Assembly: GCA_013400975.1 (NCBI GenBank)
Contig: WBMZ01012692.1
Location: 41,081 to 105,080 of the forward strand
Length of the DNA: 64,000 nt
Reading direction: 5' to 3'
Source of the DNA: Atrichornis clamosus
Taxonomy: Eukaryota; Chordata; Aves; Passeriformes; Menuridae
In this document: one piece after another, positions 1 through 12,116 of the stretch
Position numbering within the stretch: the stretch's first letter is position 1
Layout of the letters: every line of letters starts with the position of its first letter
The notes under the pieces: generated by a model
Databases searched by the model: none
The model's input: only the letters and a program-made list of their open reading frames with translations
What the model was told of the DNA's origin: nothing
Made by a program: the position numbers and the translations under genes

Positions 1-929
1 ATCAATTCCCTCAAGGCTCATCTCTATCCATTGCAGACAACAAAAATGTACTGTATATAATATAAACTGGAACAGCCCAGCCCTCCATGGGATAAGTGGA
101 ATGCTTTGCTGGTAGATCACACACTCTGCACACTGTGTATGTAAAAAAACATCCCCAGAAAACAACTACAGATCAGCTAACCTTGATGAAACCTGGTTTT
201 GTCTCCTCTTCTAGCTTTACCCTGCAGCACAGGCAGCCACACATGCACAGGAGAACATGAGATGGCTGTGTCACGGTGTGGAGCTTAGGTGGGGGCACAG
301 CTGGCAAGGGTGCACAGCCATAGTCCTGCTGACCCTCTGCCCAGCCCTGTGGGCACACGTGGGAATCCCTGGGGCAGCGGGGGAGGACACCCATCACAAA
401 AGGATGGTGTGCCCCTACATGACTGTGTGTGCTGTGCTGTGCTCCCATGCTCTCTCCTCTCTCCCCCTCTTCCTCCCTCCCCTCTGTGGAGACACAGCAA
501 AGCAAGAAAAAACTCTCTTTCCCAAGCAGGGACCCACTCCACCAGCCAGGGAGCACTGGGATTTGGCCACAGTTGCCACCACTTCTGCAACTGAAAAAGA
601 GTGCAATTTGAAAATTGGATATGGTCTGCAAATGAAATCCGACATGCAAACAGCTAAGAATGTGCGTTATGTGTAATACCCAGTCCCACATCTGCACACA
701 ATTTGCACGATGGATTCCTGTCATTTTCCAGGGCTGAAACAAAACCCCAGTTCAGCAAGGCCCACAACTTTCGAGGGCTGAAATTTTTAGCAGAGTCTTG
801 CAGTCTGGTTTCTCCTCAGATGGAAACATTCCTCGTTGTAACTCCCCAGCTCCTCTCTTCCAAATGCTGAGCATGTTCTCAGCTGCAGCCACACATGGCT
901 GAAGATAAGCCTGAAGCAACATCAAGAAG
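1..929. other. Non-genic DNA with GC-rich pocket (about 230-560)
   Basis: No gene is recognised. The middle of this stretch is GC-rich but poor in CpG. It is open in several frames at once: 189 codons on the minus strand at 173-742, and 139 codons on the plus strand at 257-676. Long open frames on both strands over the same bases are what a stop-poor, GC-rich pocket gives by chance. Neither translation shows a domain, signal peptide or repeat that I know. It could be an unannotated exon or an unrecognised old repeat. Confidence 0.5.
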
Positions 930-1262
930 AAGCCGCAACATTTCTTTAAGAAGCGAGTATTAATATATTTCCTGTTAGACACGGAAAATAAGATTAGAAG
1001 TGATATTACGACAAAAGGCCTTCTCTGAAATGAGGAATAAATGTCATTAATGCCGCCTAATGGGCAAAGTGGTCTCCCACCTGCATGAATGTATCATGCC
1101 TATATTAGATTGTCATACATGATTGATAGTGAAATAAGACCACTTTCCACCAATCGGGAAAATGTCTCATGCTGTAAATTCTTTTACAATGGATTCATTT
1201 GCAAAGAGATTGATGCAATCAAAGACTGAGAAATTGAGTTCAAATTGATTTTATTACATGAA
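930..1262. promoter_or_regulatory. Candidate conserved non-coding element
   Basis: This is a repeat-free AT-rich block with the texture of vertebrate conserved enhancers. It holds an E-box (CACCTG, 1078-1083), a PBX/HOX-like TGATTGATAG (1120-1129), a CCAATC (1150-1155) and several TAAT or ATTA cores. Two 10-bp arms, AAAGTGGTCT at 1066-1075 and AGACCACTTT at 1137-1146, form an exact inverted repeat 61 bases apart. Motif content alone proves little, and conservation was not tested. Confidence 0.3.
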
Positions 1263-2084
1263 GACTAGGATCATATTATATATATCTGCAATATATACAG
1301 CAAGTAAAAACTAAACAAAGATAATGAAAGAAAATCCTCCCTCACCCTGAAAGGAGTATGTACCCTTTGCTTCTTCTTACTAATTAAAGATACAAGATAG
1401 TGCAACATAACTTGTCTCTCTTAACAGTGGTATCCCTTAAAGTAGTTTCCTCCATGTGATGTTTACTAAACAGTGACATCTATTGGGGATTGATATTTCA
1501 AGAAATTGAAAAACAGGAGTCTGTTCAGACCTGGCTGACCAAACCATTTGAAACTACCAGTTATAGAACACAATTCTGAATTAGAAGAGAGATGGATGAG
1601 GTGAACTTATAGATCTGTTCCATCTCCAGGGCTAGACCATGTTATTAGGAGACAGATCATGGCAGTTGTGGGTGGGGAGGTAAAAGTGTGTGAAATTTCT
1701 CTGTGGGTTTAAACAAAATACTGGCAGGGGGTATTTTCCCTGGGCCTCCAGTGGAATGTATATGGCAGCAAAACTTTCCCCATCCTTCTGAAAAATATAA
1801 TATAGATATCTGTTCTCCACCGTGGGGCAGCTTCAAAAACCAGGGGTCCAGGTAAAGGACTGTGTCTCCTGTTGCTCCCCAGGCAGTACTCTTCCCTTTG
1901 CCAGGGGGAGGTGAAATGTCTTGTCCTTCCAACCACATAAAGGGGCCCTTTCTTTCTAGGACTGCCAGAATGAAACTCTGATAAATCACACAATCATTAG
2001 TGTGCAGTTTTATCAGAAATGGGGGGGGGAAAATTGTTGTTAAGTGGAGTACACAATAGCAAAATCAGAGTTCTTGTTCCATTG
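1263..2084. other. Non-genic DNA; nothing recognised
   Basis: AT-rich unique sequence. A minus-strand open frame of 110 codons (1657-1989) and its overlapping shifted frames have no recognisable domain. A run of nine G's lies near 2021-2030. I see no repeat signature here. Confidence 0.5.
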
Positions 2085-2545
2085 CTGTGAGGAGACTAAG
2101 TCCCTCTTCTCCAGCCTCCGCGGAGCCTTCTCTGCCCCACGCTGAGACAGCCCATCCCTCAACCTCTCTTCACAGGGAACTGCTTTAGCCCTGACCAGCC
2201 TGGGGGCCCCTCACTGAAGGCCCACCAGTTTGTCCGTGTTTTACATTGAGGGGGCCCCAAAACAAGGCCCTGTATCTGGCCATGGTCTCATGAGTGCAGC
2301 GTAGAGGGAGTTAATCCAATCCCTAGACGGATGGATGGACCATGTCTGGTGTCTGCTGGCTCCTGAATGGCTCGTGGCACCCCAGGGCACCAGCAACTCC
2401 CACAGAGCTGCTCCCCAGCCCAACCACCCCCAGCCTGTACCCTTGCAGGGTTATCCCCTCAGAAGTCCGGGAGCTTGCATTGATCCTCAAGTTTCACAAG
2501 ATTGCTGTTGGGTCACCCCTCCAGCCCAACTGGGCCCTGAGGTGG
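2085..2545 (-). mobile_element. CR1 LINE fragment, old and degenerate, antisense
   Basis: Read on the minus strand this matches the part of CR1 that encodes the end of the reverse-transcriptase ORF. Diagnostic stretches on the plus strand include CTTCTCCAGCCTCCGCGGAG (2108-2127), GGTCTCATGAGTGCAGCGTAGAG, CAGAGCTGCTCCCCAGCC and CCCAGCCTGTACC. They appear in the same order as in CR1. Many indels and substitutions break every frame, so this is one of the older insertions in the window. It has no 3' tail: the copy is internally truncated or eroded. The plus-strand frame of 130 codons at 2335-2727 is an antisense by-product. Confidence 0.8.
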
Positions 2546-4149
2546 AGAGTTGTGTTGTTGTTGCTTCTGAAATGATTTCGCTAATCTTGTACATGCCTTG
2601 GAATCCCTTCAGCACATTTCTGAAGGCAGCTCTAGGGTCAGATGACTTTCTGAAGTTAAGCTGGCAAGCAGTGGCTGAGAGGCAAGCCAAGCCATTTCCC
2701 ACAGAAGTTCAGTTGCTGTGCTTTTGATTTATATTGTTATTTTGTAAATGGCACATTTTAAAATTAAAAAAATAAACACCAAGTTAAGCTATGTAGCCTA
2801 ACACATGCTTAGAAGAAAAGTTAAATGAATGCTGAAAACCTGCATACTTAATTTCTGTAGCATGGCCTCAACTTCAGGTTGACCTGGAATTTTTCAAAAG
2901 AAAATACAAATACATAGTAGTGAAATTTTTCTAATGAAAATATATTGGTTTTCCATAATGACATCCAGAATGGAATTTCTAGTCTGAACCAGAACAAAGA
3001 AGCAGCACCTCTGAATAATCCCTGCCTGGGGCCCACTTTTAGGGGAGCAGCGACCCATAAACCTGTTGTGCTCAGCTCCAAACAAGGAACTCCTACCACT
3101 CAGTGGGTCCCTAACAGATTGCTCTGCTCCATTTCCAAAACAGTTTTTGGAAGACTTTGATTTTATTTCAACAAAGAACAAAAACAAGTTTCAAAACCTC
3201 AACATTTTTTGTTAAACAGAATTTTCCCAGCCAAACCTACCATATATTATTGCTGTTACAAATCCCCCAAGAGCTTCCAGAATAATCAGAAAGGAGTACT
3301 GCATCCAGAAAAATCCCTAATCAAAACCAAAGAGTAGAAAGAAGAGACATGGCATGTAGGGAGGTCACTGGTTGTGTGGCCGCCCCATACTAGCATAGTC
3401 CTACAGGGAAGGAGACTGTTATCATCATGTAAGTGCCCACAGCAGTAATCCAGCCGGGACTACTAAGGGGAAAGCAGCTCCAAGTTGTGCAACCTCCCAC
3501 ACGCTGTTCCCCACACAGGCACTGCCCCCTGTGCACACAGCCATCTGTCTCCACATCCCCCTTTGCCTGCCTTGGCAGCTACCTCCTCGTCCACGTTTCC
3601 CCACCACAAACATAGCAGCCCTCCTCAAATATCCCTGTGTCAGGAGCTGCCACTGCTCCTATCCTTCTGATGCCAGGAGGAGCAGGGGACAGCTATGCAG
3701 CAGAGAGCAGTGCTCTCCTATGGGAAGGAGGAGAGGGTGTAGATATGACTGTGCACAGCCCAGTCCTGCTCATCTGGGAAGAGAGAAGGGACCCAGGGTC
3801 TGTCATGAAGCAGAGAGGGAATGGGCTCATTCCCCGCACAACTCTCCTGGTTTCATGTCCCAGGGATGATCAGGCACATTGCACTGCCTGTTGTTGACCT
3901 ACCAGCAGTCAGAACTATGTTATGCCTGGCATTAAAGGCATTTTGTAGACACGTGTCAGCTAGACCCTTTATCCAGGTGAGTACCCATAGCTATGCCTGT
4001 TTGGGTGTGATGGTAGGAGCAGAAGCCCTGGGCTTACACAGACACTCACAAGTGTGGGTGTTTGGCTGTCAGAGCATCACACCCGTGCTGCTTTGCAGCA
4101 GTTTGAGCTTAGTTGCTAGCTCAGGTTCATGAACTTTAGCGTTGATCCT
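2546..4149. other. Non-genic DNA; GC-richer pocket 3400-3900
   Basis: No gene or repeat is recognised. The pocket at 3400-3900 carries overlapping open frames on both strands (60 to 112 codons) with no domain similarity I can name. These are judged to be chance. Confidence 0.5.
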
Positions 4150-4292
4150 TGGGCTGCTGACCTGGGCTCCAGTCGTGTGGTGTTTAGTCCACTTCTGTCT
4201 TAATTGTCCATTTGCATTATGGGGAAAACACATATATTTCAGTTTCCCAGGATAAACACATTACAAGATTGTGAAGGTCTGGATGGGGACCA
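4150..4292 (+). repeat. MIR-family SINE remnant, sense
   Basis: The order of motifs follows the tRNA-derived CORE-SINE MIR found in amniotes: GACCTGGGCTCCAGTC (4159-4174), then TGTCCATTTGCATTATGGGG (4205-4224; consensus form is a 'CCATCTGTAAAATGGGG' block), then CAGGATAAACACATTACAAG and GATTGTGAAG (consensus 'GGATAAACACATTAAAGATTGTGAGG'). The element is heavily diverged, as expected for an insertion older than birds. The family assignment is from remembered consensus. Confidence 0.65.
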
Positions 4293-6584
4293 GAAACAAG
4301 AAGAATAAAAATTTTTTCCTATTAAAATGGGTGGAGTTTTTATGGGAAGGGAGACAAACTCTTTACTTTCTGTAGCAGAATAATAGTTTCAACCTGGGGG
4401 GGAAAAATAAAAGTAACCACTGGCAGGAAGCTGTACCTTTTTGTCAAAAGGTTCAAACACCACTATAAGACGTAATAGCTATGCATTATTTCTTAGAATT
4501 GCCTTTCACAAAAAAAAAAAAGATAGGCTCTTAGTTGAATGTTCAGCATGAAACAGCAAATAATGAAGTGGGGATTTCTCCTGTCCTAATAGTAGTGAGA
4601 AAACACCACCTTTGTGGAAAAAGCACTGTTTACTAAAAGAGCAGTTTCACAGCTAGTTGATCTTTCTATACCTATGTGAACAACAGCTTTTCTGGCTCTG
4701 CAACCTCTCTCTCTCTTCCCTCAGACCTCTCTCTGCTCTGCATTGAAGCTTTTCCTCCAGTCGGATGTCCAGGAACACATAGGTCAGGGACAGGGTATGC
4801 ACTTCCTCAGACTCTTGTCTATGAGATAAAAATGAAAAGAACAAAAACACTTACCAATCCAGAGCTGCACTGTATTTATAGCAATTATAATTAACATCCT
4901 CTTGAGCTAACCTGGAAGCTCCTGGGGTTTCTTGCCTCATAAGGTGCTGCTTAGGTGTATAAGCAGCTCTGGGAAGAGATCCCTGTGGAATTTTTAATTA
5001 TCAGAGATCCTGGATGTGTCTGGGTCTTCCTCTTCATCTCAACATCCCCAAATATAAAAGGGAAACAACCAGCAAAGCGGAGGTGTGAAGAGGGTGCACA
5101 TCTCATCTGTTCCCCACAACAGCTCTGCCTGGCACAAGTCCTGCCAACATTAGAGCACCAGGCTTTCTTCAGGATTTTCCCAGCAGGTTTCCACAGCCCC
5201 CATGTGCTTGGCCCAGTATGTGATAAAGTTGCCAGCTATCCAAACACATATTCTGCATGGTATTTTAATAATTTGTAAAAACAAAGGATTAATGCAAAAC
5301 CTTCTGATCTGACTCATAGAAACAGTTTTACCCCAGGATAGAAAATTGGTCTTTCTCCACACAGATCTGTGAAGACAACTGCGTTCAGTAGCCCAAGCTG
5401 TGATTACAAGCATTCAGCCAAGGGTTACATGTGACTGTTTTCCCTCTGTAGTAGAAAAATAAAGGCTGTTTAGTTAAGTCGGATATTCCTCTGCTCAATA
5501 AGACTTTAGGCTCTCTCCTAACCCTGTTTGCCATCCGTCTCTAAGTTTACTTTCTCTTCCAACAGCCTGGGCATAACAAAGTACTCCAGTGCTTGAAGGT
5601 TGAAAATGAAGGACCAGCACTCCCTACACATTACACCTCCTGTCTCAGAGGGCAATTGATAATTTTATTTTTCTTTAATTTGAGAAATATTTATCTAACT
5701 GTATCATTACTTTTGTTTATATGATATTTGAAACTTCCCATTATTAATGTTGTCCAACACGTCAGTATAACAGTGCTTCTATTTGCTTGTTTCTCTGACA
5801 AATTTTCATGTTCTCACGCGAAGCACTTTCCTCTGGCTGGTTATAATTTTGAGCATTTTTTTCAAAATCAACTCAAATCCCATTTCTTGGAACAAAGGTG
5901 AGAATAAGGTTTGTTATTTCCCATATTTAAAAGTTATTTTGTGATACCTTCACAATATGCAATGTCTTTCTATCTCAGAACAGGGACTGGAAATTTTCTA
6001 GCATCATAGCCTTAGTATTAATGCAAACCTTTTGCCTTTTAAAGGAAAATTATGTATTACAGTCTAAATTTCAGAAAAAAATACATTTATTCAGGATAAG
6101 GATTAAGGACATCCATGTAAAAATAGCATTCTAGTACTTCATCAGTCTTACTAGTTATATTCTCAGTATATTATTTATCTTTGCTATTTTGTTAAAGTAC
6201 TTTAAAAATTTATTTTCCAAATCACCTTTTACACCTTACTGAGTAGATTCTTTAGCATTTTAAAATTCACAGACATATGCACACCCACAAAAAAAAAAAG
6301 ACCTCTAATGACAACATTGAGTAACAGTAAACTCATAAATTAAAGTTTATGGGCTAGAGTAGCACAAATAATTATTACAATCAACATGAAGAGATTTTCT
6401 AATACAACTTATAAAATAGGAACAGTTGCACTGTGTGTTGTTTCCTGTATTGAAAGCAACTATTATTTGCCACTTCTACTACATTGCTGTTTGAATGAGA
6501 CATTAAAAATAGTGCCTCTCATTTTCCAGTCTCTGAAGCCACCCAGCTGAGAGGGAAAAGAAAAGAAGTGTTCACAAACAAAAT
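4293..6584. other. Non-genic AT-rich DNA; nothing recognised
   Basis: Unique AT-rich sequence with short poly-A runs (about 4509-4520 and 6289-6299). The open frames (up to 107 codons at 4955-5278) show no domain. No repeat signature was seen. Confidence 0.5.
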
Positions 6585-6655
6585 GTGCCAGATCCTGATA
6601 CTGATCCCACCAGTGTAAAGCTGGAGTAAATCTACTCACTCTATTCTGGGACAGT
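6585..6655. repeat. Ancient amniote interspersed repeat remnant
   Basis: The segment GCCAGATCCTGATACTGATC followed by CCACCAGTGTAAAGCTGGAG resembles a very common old sauropsid repeat. Its consensus reads roughly 'GCCAGATCCTGATTTCAGTTACACCAGTGTAAATCTGGAGTAA' and is partly palindromic. I do not know the family name with certainty, and the boundaries are approximate. Confidence 0.5.
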
Positions 6656-7487
6656 ATAAAGCAATGTGGTTTGATTTCAGTAATAGCAAGACACACAGGA
6701 GAATAAGATGAAAAAATGAAACAGAAAGAAGATAGGCTGTGCCGCAGTCATCACTGGTTTCTGGTTAGAGAGCAGTATCAGCTTTTTGAGTCTTGCTGGC
6801 AGTGCATGTTTCACTTCAGCAAAATGAACGAAGTACAGTCTGCTCTAATCTGACTTGACCGTTCCTACATTAGTCACACCAACTCCACAGATCGCATATT
6901 GTAGTCTATTTTACAGCAGAAGTACAGGGGTGGTCAGATACCTGCAGAATCTGCAGTCCCTTGCCACTGGCCGAACAATATCAGGAGAGAAGACAACCAC
7001 CAGTAGTTCCATAAAAGACCCTGCATTTTTCCACTTCTTTCACCTCACATTTTGGGTGCCTCCATGTTATGCCCTTGTGGTATGGTCCCATATGAGCTGC
7101 TGATAGTGCCAATGTGGTGCATAATAAGCTGACTGCCTACAGAAACATGGATTTATACCACATTTGCTTTTTTGTGTGTTAAATCTCATCTCTCATATGT
7201 TTGTGCAAAGGTGCTAATAAAGTCAGAGGGGACATCCTGAGGTGTTCATCATGTGCAGTATAAAGTTTTGTTTCAGTATGCAACAGCTATATAAGGATTA
7301 TAAAAATGAGATTTGCCAAAAATATTTCAAATATTTGAAAGAGGGCTTGGTGTCATTTTCCTTATAAAAATAACCAATTCCTTCTGTGTTGACTGATGTG
7401 ATATACATAAAGTGTTTTGGCAGCTGTACAGATCGAGGTGTTTCAGCTGTTGTTCACATAGACATATCATTCTAGAGATATACAGAT
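6656..7487. other. Non-genic DNA; nothing recognised
   Basis: AT-rich unique sequence. A plus-strand frame of 82 codons at 6855-7103 has no recognisable domain. Confidence 0.5.
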
Positions 7488-8010
7488 GTGATGCACATTA
7501 AAAATGGAACGCTAAAAGCTTTTGTAACATTCATAGATGTTTTAGGAGGTGAAGAGCAAAACCTTGACATTCAGCTGGCATCACACTGTTGGGGAGGAAT
7601 TGTGTTCAAAAGTCAGGAGCAAGACCTCAGGACCAGTCCTGTGCTAAACACCACAGCTGGAGTCCAGGGGAACCTGAAGAAGCTTCAGAGCACTTCACAG
7701 ATGCTGCCATGCAGGAGAAGTGCACAGTTATTAAAGCTACTGAGCAGTGATGGCCAGGGCTCCGTGTTGGACTCCTACTTCATACCCTGTTTCAGAATGC
7801 CCAAGGGATCCTTCATGCCGCTGAGTGCCAAAGCATCGTGGAGGTTTAGGCTGAAACCATATTCCTCTGTGCCTCCCACATCTCTGCTGAGCAGAAGTAT
7901 ATGACCTCCACGAGATGAGGCCATCCAGACCTGAGGATGCCTTTGCAGGAGCAGCAGGATGCTGAAGCCTGGAACACATGTACTGTGCCAGCTGCAGGGC
8001 AAGAGCCACT
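7488..8010. other. GC-richer block with overlapping open frames; unidentified
   Basis: A 138-codon frame on the plus strand (7488-7904) overlaps minus-strand frames of 75 to 92 codons. The local base composition is richer in GC than the flanks. The translation shows no domain, membrane segment or repeat that I recognise, and no splice or promoter context was found. It could be a non-coding exon, an unrecognised old mobile element, or chance. I make no coding claim. Confidence 0.3.
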
Positions 8011-11000
8011 CTCTACTAGCTTACTGACACTGTGCATAAGGGATTGCAGAAAGCCTGGCAGTAGATCCCACCCAACTGCTTGATGTGCAGGAAAATGGAC
8101 TGACACGCAGCAAACCACATGCATAGCACACTTCTCGTGAAAATGAATCCTCTGAGCCTGCCCATTCTGCTATCCATACACTGCAGAGCCAGATTTGTTA
8201 GATTCAATGTACATGAGCTGGAAAACTCATCTGCTCATGTGCTGGAAGTCTGACGCATCTAGAATATAAACAGGCTAACAGCACACATGCTTTGCATTGC
8301 ACACAGTCATTTTCTGTCTAGGATTTCAGAGAAAAATGATAGGAGCCCCTAAGCCACTTTATCATATGATTGGATACACCACAGCTGTGTTCACCTACCA
8401 CTCCCCTCGAAAATCAGGGTGTATGTATTGTTCTGTACTTGTTACGTGTTCAGTGTTACACTAGGACAAAAATAGAGCCCTTACATTAGAAAAAAAAAGT
8501 ATAAACTCAAAGACAAAGAAAGGCAAGACCTACCAGAAACCTAGAAATAATTGATTCATACTCTTTAATAAGTAATAGCATCCGTCTGAGCTTTCAGGCA
8601 AATGAGGGATTCTATTTGGAGAACCATACACTAAGGCTTAAAATACAGAAAATAAGATTTATTTTAAGGGGAAAGGTAGGAATGTGAATCACAGGAGAGT
8701 CACAGGACTGTATGAGGAGAGGATTCCAGTAGGTGGATCTTGCTCACTTTTTTACTTAGTGAAATAGAATCCTGAGTAGTAAAATTCTACAGATCATAAA
8801 TGATCTTCACTGAAAAGAGACATGAACCTTCAGATTTTCAATGCATATGTGAATCAATACATAGCTGTGGATGTCCTGCTATCTTAGAGCTTTTTTCTAC
8901 ACTGCAATTTTAGTGGGAAGAGAAAGGTTGCACTGCAAAAATGAACTGGCTTACATATCCAAGATAGATTGTTTTGGTTTATTACATAAAAACAACTGGA
9001 AAGAGAGACGACTGAGGTCAGCATGCACACCCCCTTGTGCTGTAACACACACACACTGCCTTTTCTTAGGGATGGTAATGGATATGCATAATGCAAAGCT
9101 TGCTACTGCAAAATGTTCTACATTTTCACCTCTCATGGGTGAAACACAAGCCCCAAGCTGAGGATGCCAATCATCCTTATATATTCACTTAGAATCATGC
9201 AGAACCGAGCCTGAAAACACTAATACTGCAGCTTGCTCCAGGCATCACTTTAGAGATATGAAAAGATATATGTTCACTTTATTGTTTATAGATTATGCTG
9301 CTAATGGGGCAGTAAAATTCTGCACCAAACAGGGGAAGGGCAAGTCTAGTCTAAGTGTGGTTTCAGGTGTTATCAGAATATCAGGAAAGACTGAATTGCA
9401 AGTTTCCATTCTGAAATGTCAAATGCCCTCTCAAATTGAAGCAAAACTATGTAAGTATGCAAAGGCAAACAAACAAATCTGAATAGTTTTGGTTTTTAAT
9501 GGCAGAAACACAAAACTTTTCATTTTGAAGACTGCATTTATCCCTGTTGAAGGAAGCAGGGAATTAAAAGACCATCCCCTAAGCTCTGCAAAGACATAAA
9601 CAGCTCTGTGATTTTAAGATGCGAACATGGGGACATCAGTAACCTGCACAGATCAATATTTTGATGGTAAACATATACATGAGTCTTTATACCTGACCAC
9701 AACCTGCTATTTTTAATTTACATTTACACTAAATAGGGCAACCTTTTTCTAATTCCCTAGCATAATTTCTCAATGCAGACAACTTCCACTAAGGACATGT
9801 AAATACCTTGTCTGTATTGCCTCCAAAAGCAAGTAGAAAGGAACCTGTACTTTAATGAAAATTAAGAAGTCTGCAAGGCTGACACTTCTACAGCTTAACA
9901 ACTAATTATATTTACTCTATAAATACTAGCTGTTGCATAGGCCTCCAGATATGCTGCCTGACACTAGCACAGTAAGATTGCTGGGTCAAATGCAATTAGA
10001 CTGGAAGTAATGTTGGAGTAAAACTCAAATCTGTAACAGGATGAGAAGCTGACAGCAAAAGCCCATTTTCTCCCTCATCATTGAGGTCACAGATTGTACA
10101 ACAAAACGCACTTACTGCACTACATATCTCCACCACTGTAGCTAAGAAAAAACAAACCAAAAATGTATTTCTTATTTAACATCCAGCAGCAGCTCAGGTC
10201 TCAGCCTCTAGACTCTATTCAAGCCCTAATGCTCACACAAAGCTGTTAGTCAAATACAAGAAAGCTTTTAATTTCTTCTTGGTTTTTTTTCCCCATCAAG
10301 ACCAGAATTTCTTACCACATTTTGTGTGAACTTCCAATAAACTGTGCCACAAAACAGAGACAAGGAAAATAAAATCCTTATTTTTTTAACATCTCAGTGT
10401 TGGCTGTAAGCAGCTGGTACATTTTTAAATCAGTGGTTGCTCTCTTGAATCATCACTGAGAAGAGAGGACTATCATGTACCTTGAAAAATCCTTACTGAA
10501 ACCCTCTGGAATAAAAACCAAGCCATATTTACATACATTATCTGAAGGAAGGATTTAACAAGGCTTGAAAGATGGGTTATGCTTGCTATTTCTTAAGTAA
10601 TTAACAAGAAAAATACTTGGTCTTTGGCTAAAATAACCCTTGTGAATGGATAATTATTTCAAAGAGATATTTAATTTCATTTTATAAATCTCTTATGCAG
10701 AATAACAACTCTTTCATACTGCATTTGTTAACATATTGAATGTCAGCAAAAAAACACCTCTACTGATTACCAGGATTATTTCTCACAGGTACTAATACTT
10801 GGAATTTAATTATTTATTTGGCATTGAGTTAATTATGTCGTAACTTTTTTTCTATTCTGAGAAGTGATGAACACTTGCATATATAGTACTGAAGGAACCT
10901 GTTGTCCTTTCATAAATTTAAACAAAGTAAAAATTAAGGCTTAGAGAAAATTTGGCGGTTCTCAACAATGGTGGTGGTGGGATATTTAGAGTGGCCATTA

Positions 11001-12092
11001 GCTTTTGCTAGCAGGCTTCACATGGCAGATGAAAAATTAAGTAAACATGAAATCACTGTCACTTGCCCTTTATATCACATGTGAGGGTCCATGCATTTAT
11101 GCTCCAGCAGCTGCCATGCTCAGGTCTGTGATCCCAGTGGTGCTACTGGCATTTACCAGTGGTACTGTGAGAGCTGTAAAAGCAGCAAGTGAGATGTTAC
11201 TCACTTGAAAAAGATAGATATTTGTGTCCAGAACCACAGTCTAATCTCTCTGGTGTTTTGAAAACATATTGTATAGTGTAAAGTGTTCTTGTGCAAAGGG
11301 AAAAGCAGGAAGCTCAGCCAGAAAACACCTCCTAGACCGCAGCAGAAAAATGGATAGAGAAATGTCTCCACGGCCACTGGGAAGCAGGCAAGGAAACCAG
11401 GAGCAAGAGCACTGACATATTGCTTCCTTCAAAGTGCAAAGCCTTTGTTCTCCAGTAGGCAAAACCCAGGAACTGCTGTCCCCAACAAAGGTTCTGAGTG
11501 GGGCCAGTTGCCCGGTGGTTGCTGCAGTGGTGAGACAGGCACCATGTCCTCCTTCCCAGAAAGAACACTAAGCTTGTTGCCCAGGCAGTCCTCTTCCTGG
11601 AGCGAAAGAAGATAAACCATTCTACTTCATAACAGTGCACCGCGATATTCAAATACATGGGAAAATGAACTCAGCATTTCACACAGAGCAAATCTGCATT
11701 GGAGACTCTGAAACAGCACCGTCAAGAACCAGGGATCCAGAAGTAACGAACTGCGGTTTTGTGTGGATTTGGGCACTGCCATGGATCCTGTGATCTCCAG
11801 CTGAAGCTCCATTCATGACAAAGGGTATCAGAAAAGTCTATCTCCTATGAAACGTTTCTGGTGTCTAATAGTGCACAAACTGATGCTATAGCCTCTCCTT
11901 CAGCTACAGTATTTACAGAGGCTTTTATAAGCTTTCCCTTCTCTGGCTTACTTCCTGTTTCCATAAAATTGGTGGGCTCTCAAATAGGTCAGTCCTTTAG
12001 TTAACTTCACTTAGAACTGGCCAGCAGATTCAGAAGTAAATGGCAAGACAAACCTAGTGGCAGAGTGTTGTCATACATATCCTCTTTGTAAT
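8011..12092. other. Non-genic AT-rich DNA; nothing recognised
   Basis: Unique sequence with scattered poly-A runs, a short (AC)n stretch near 9044-9056 and small open frames on both strands (108 codons at most, 11332-11658). No gene or repeat signature was seen. Confidence 0.5.
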
Positions 12093-12116
12093 GGGAGGGG
12101 GAAGGGGGGAGGAGGG
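12093..12116 (+). other. Predicted G-quadruplex motif
   Basis: Four G-runs of three or more (GGG, GGGGG, GGGGGG, GGG) are separated by loops of 1, 2 and 4 bases. This fits the standard intramolecular G-quadruplex pattern on the plus strand. It stands alone in AT-rich DNA with no neighbouring gene. Confidence 0.6.

Noticed and set aside
2335..2727. 130-codon plus-strand frame
   Set aside because: Most of it lies antisense to a degenerate CR1 copy; no domain.
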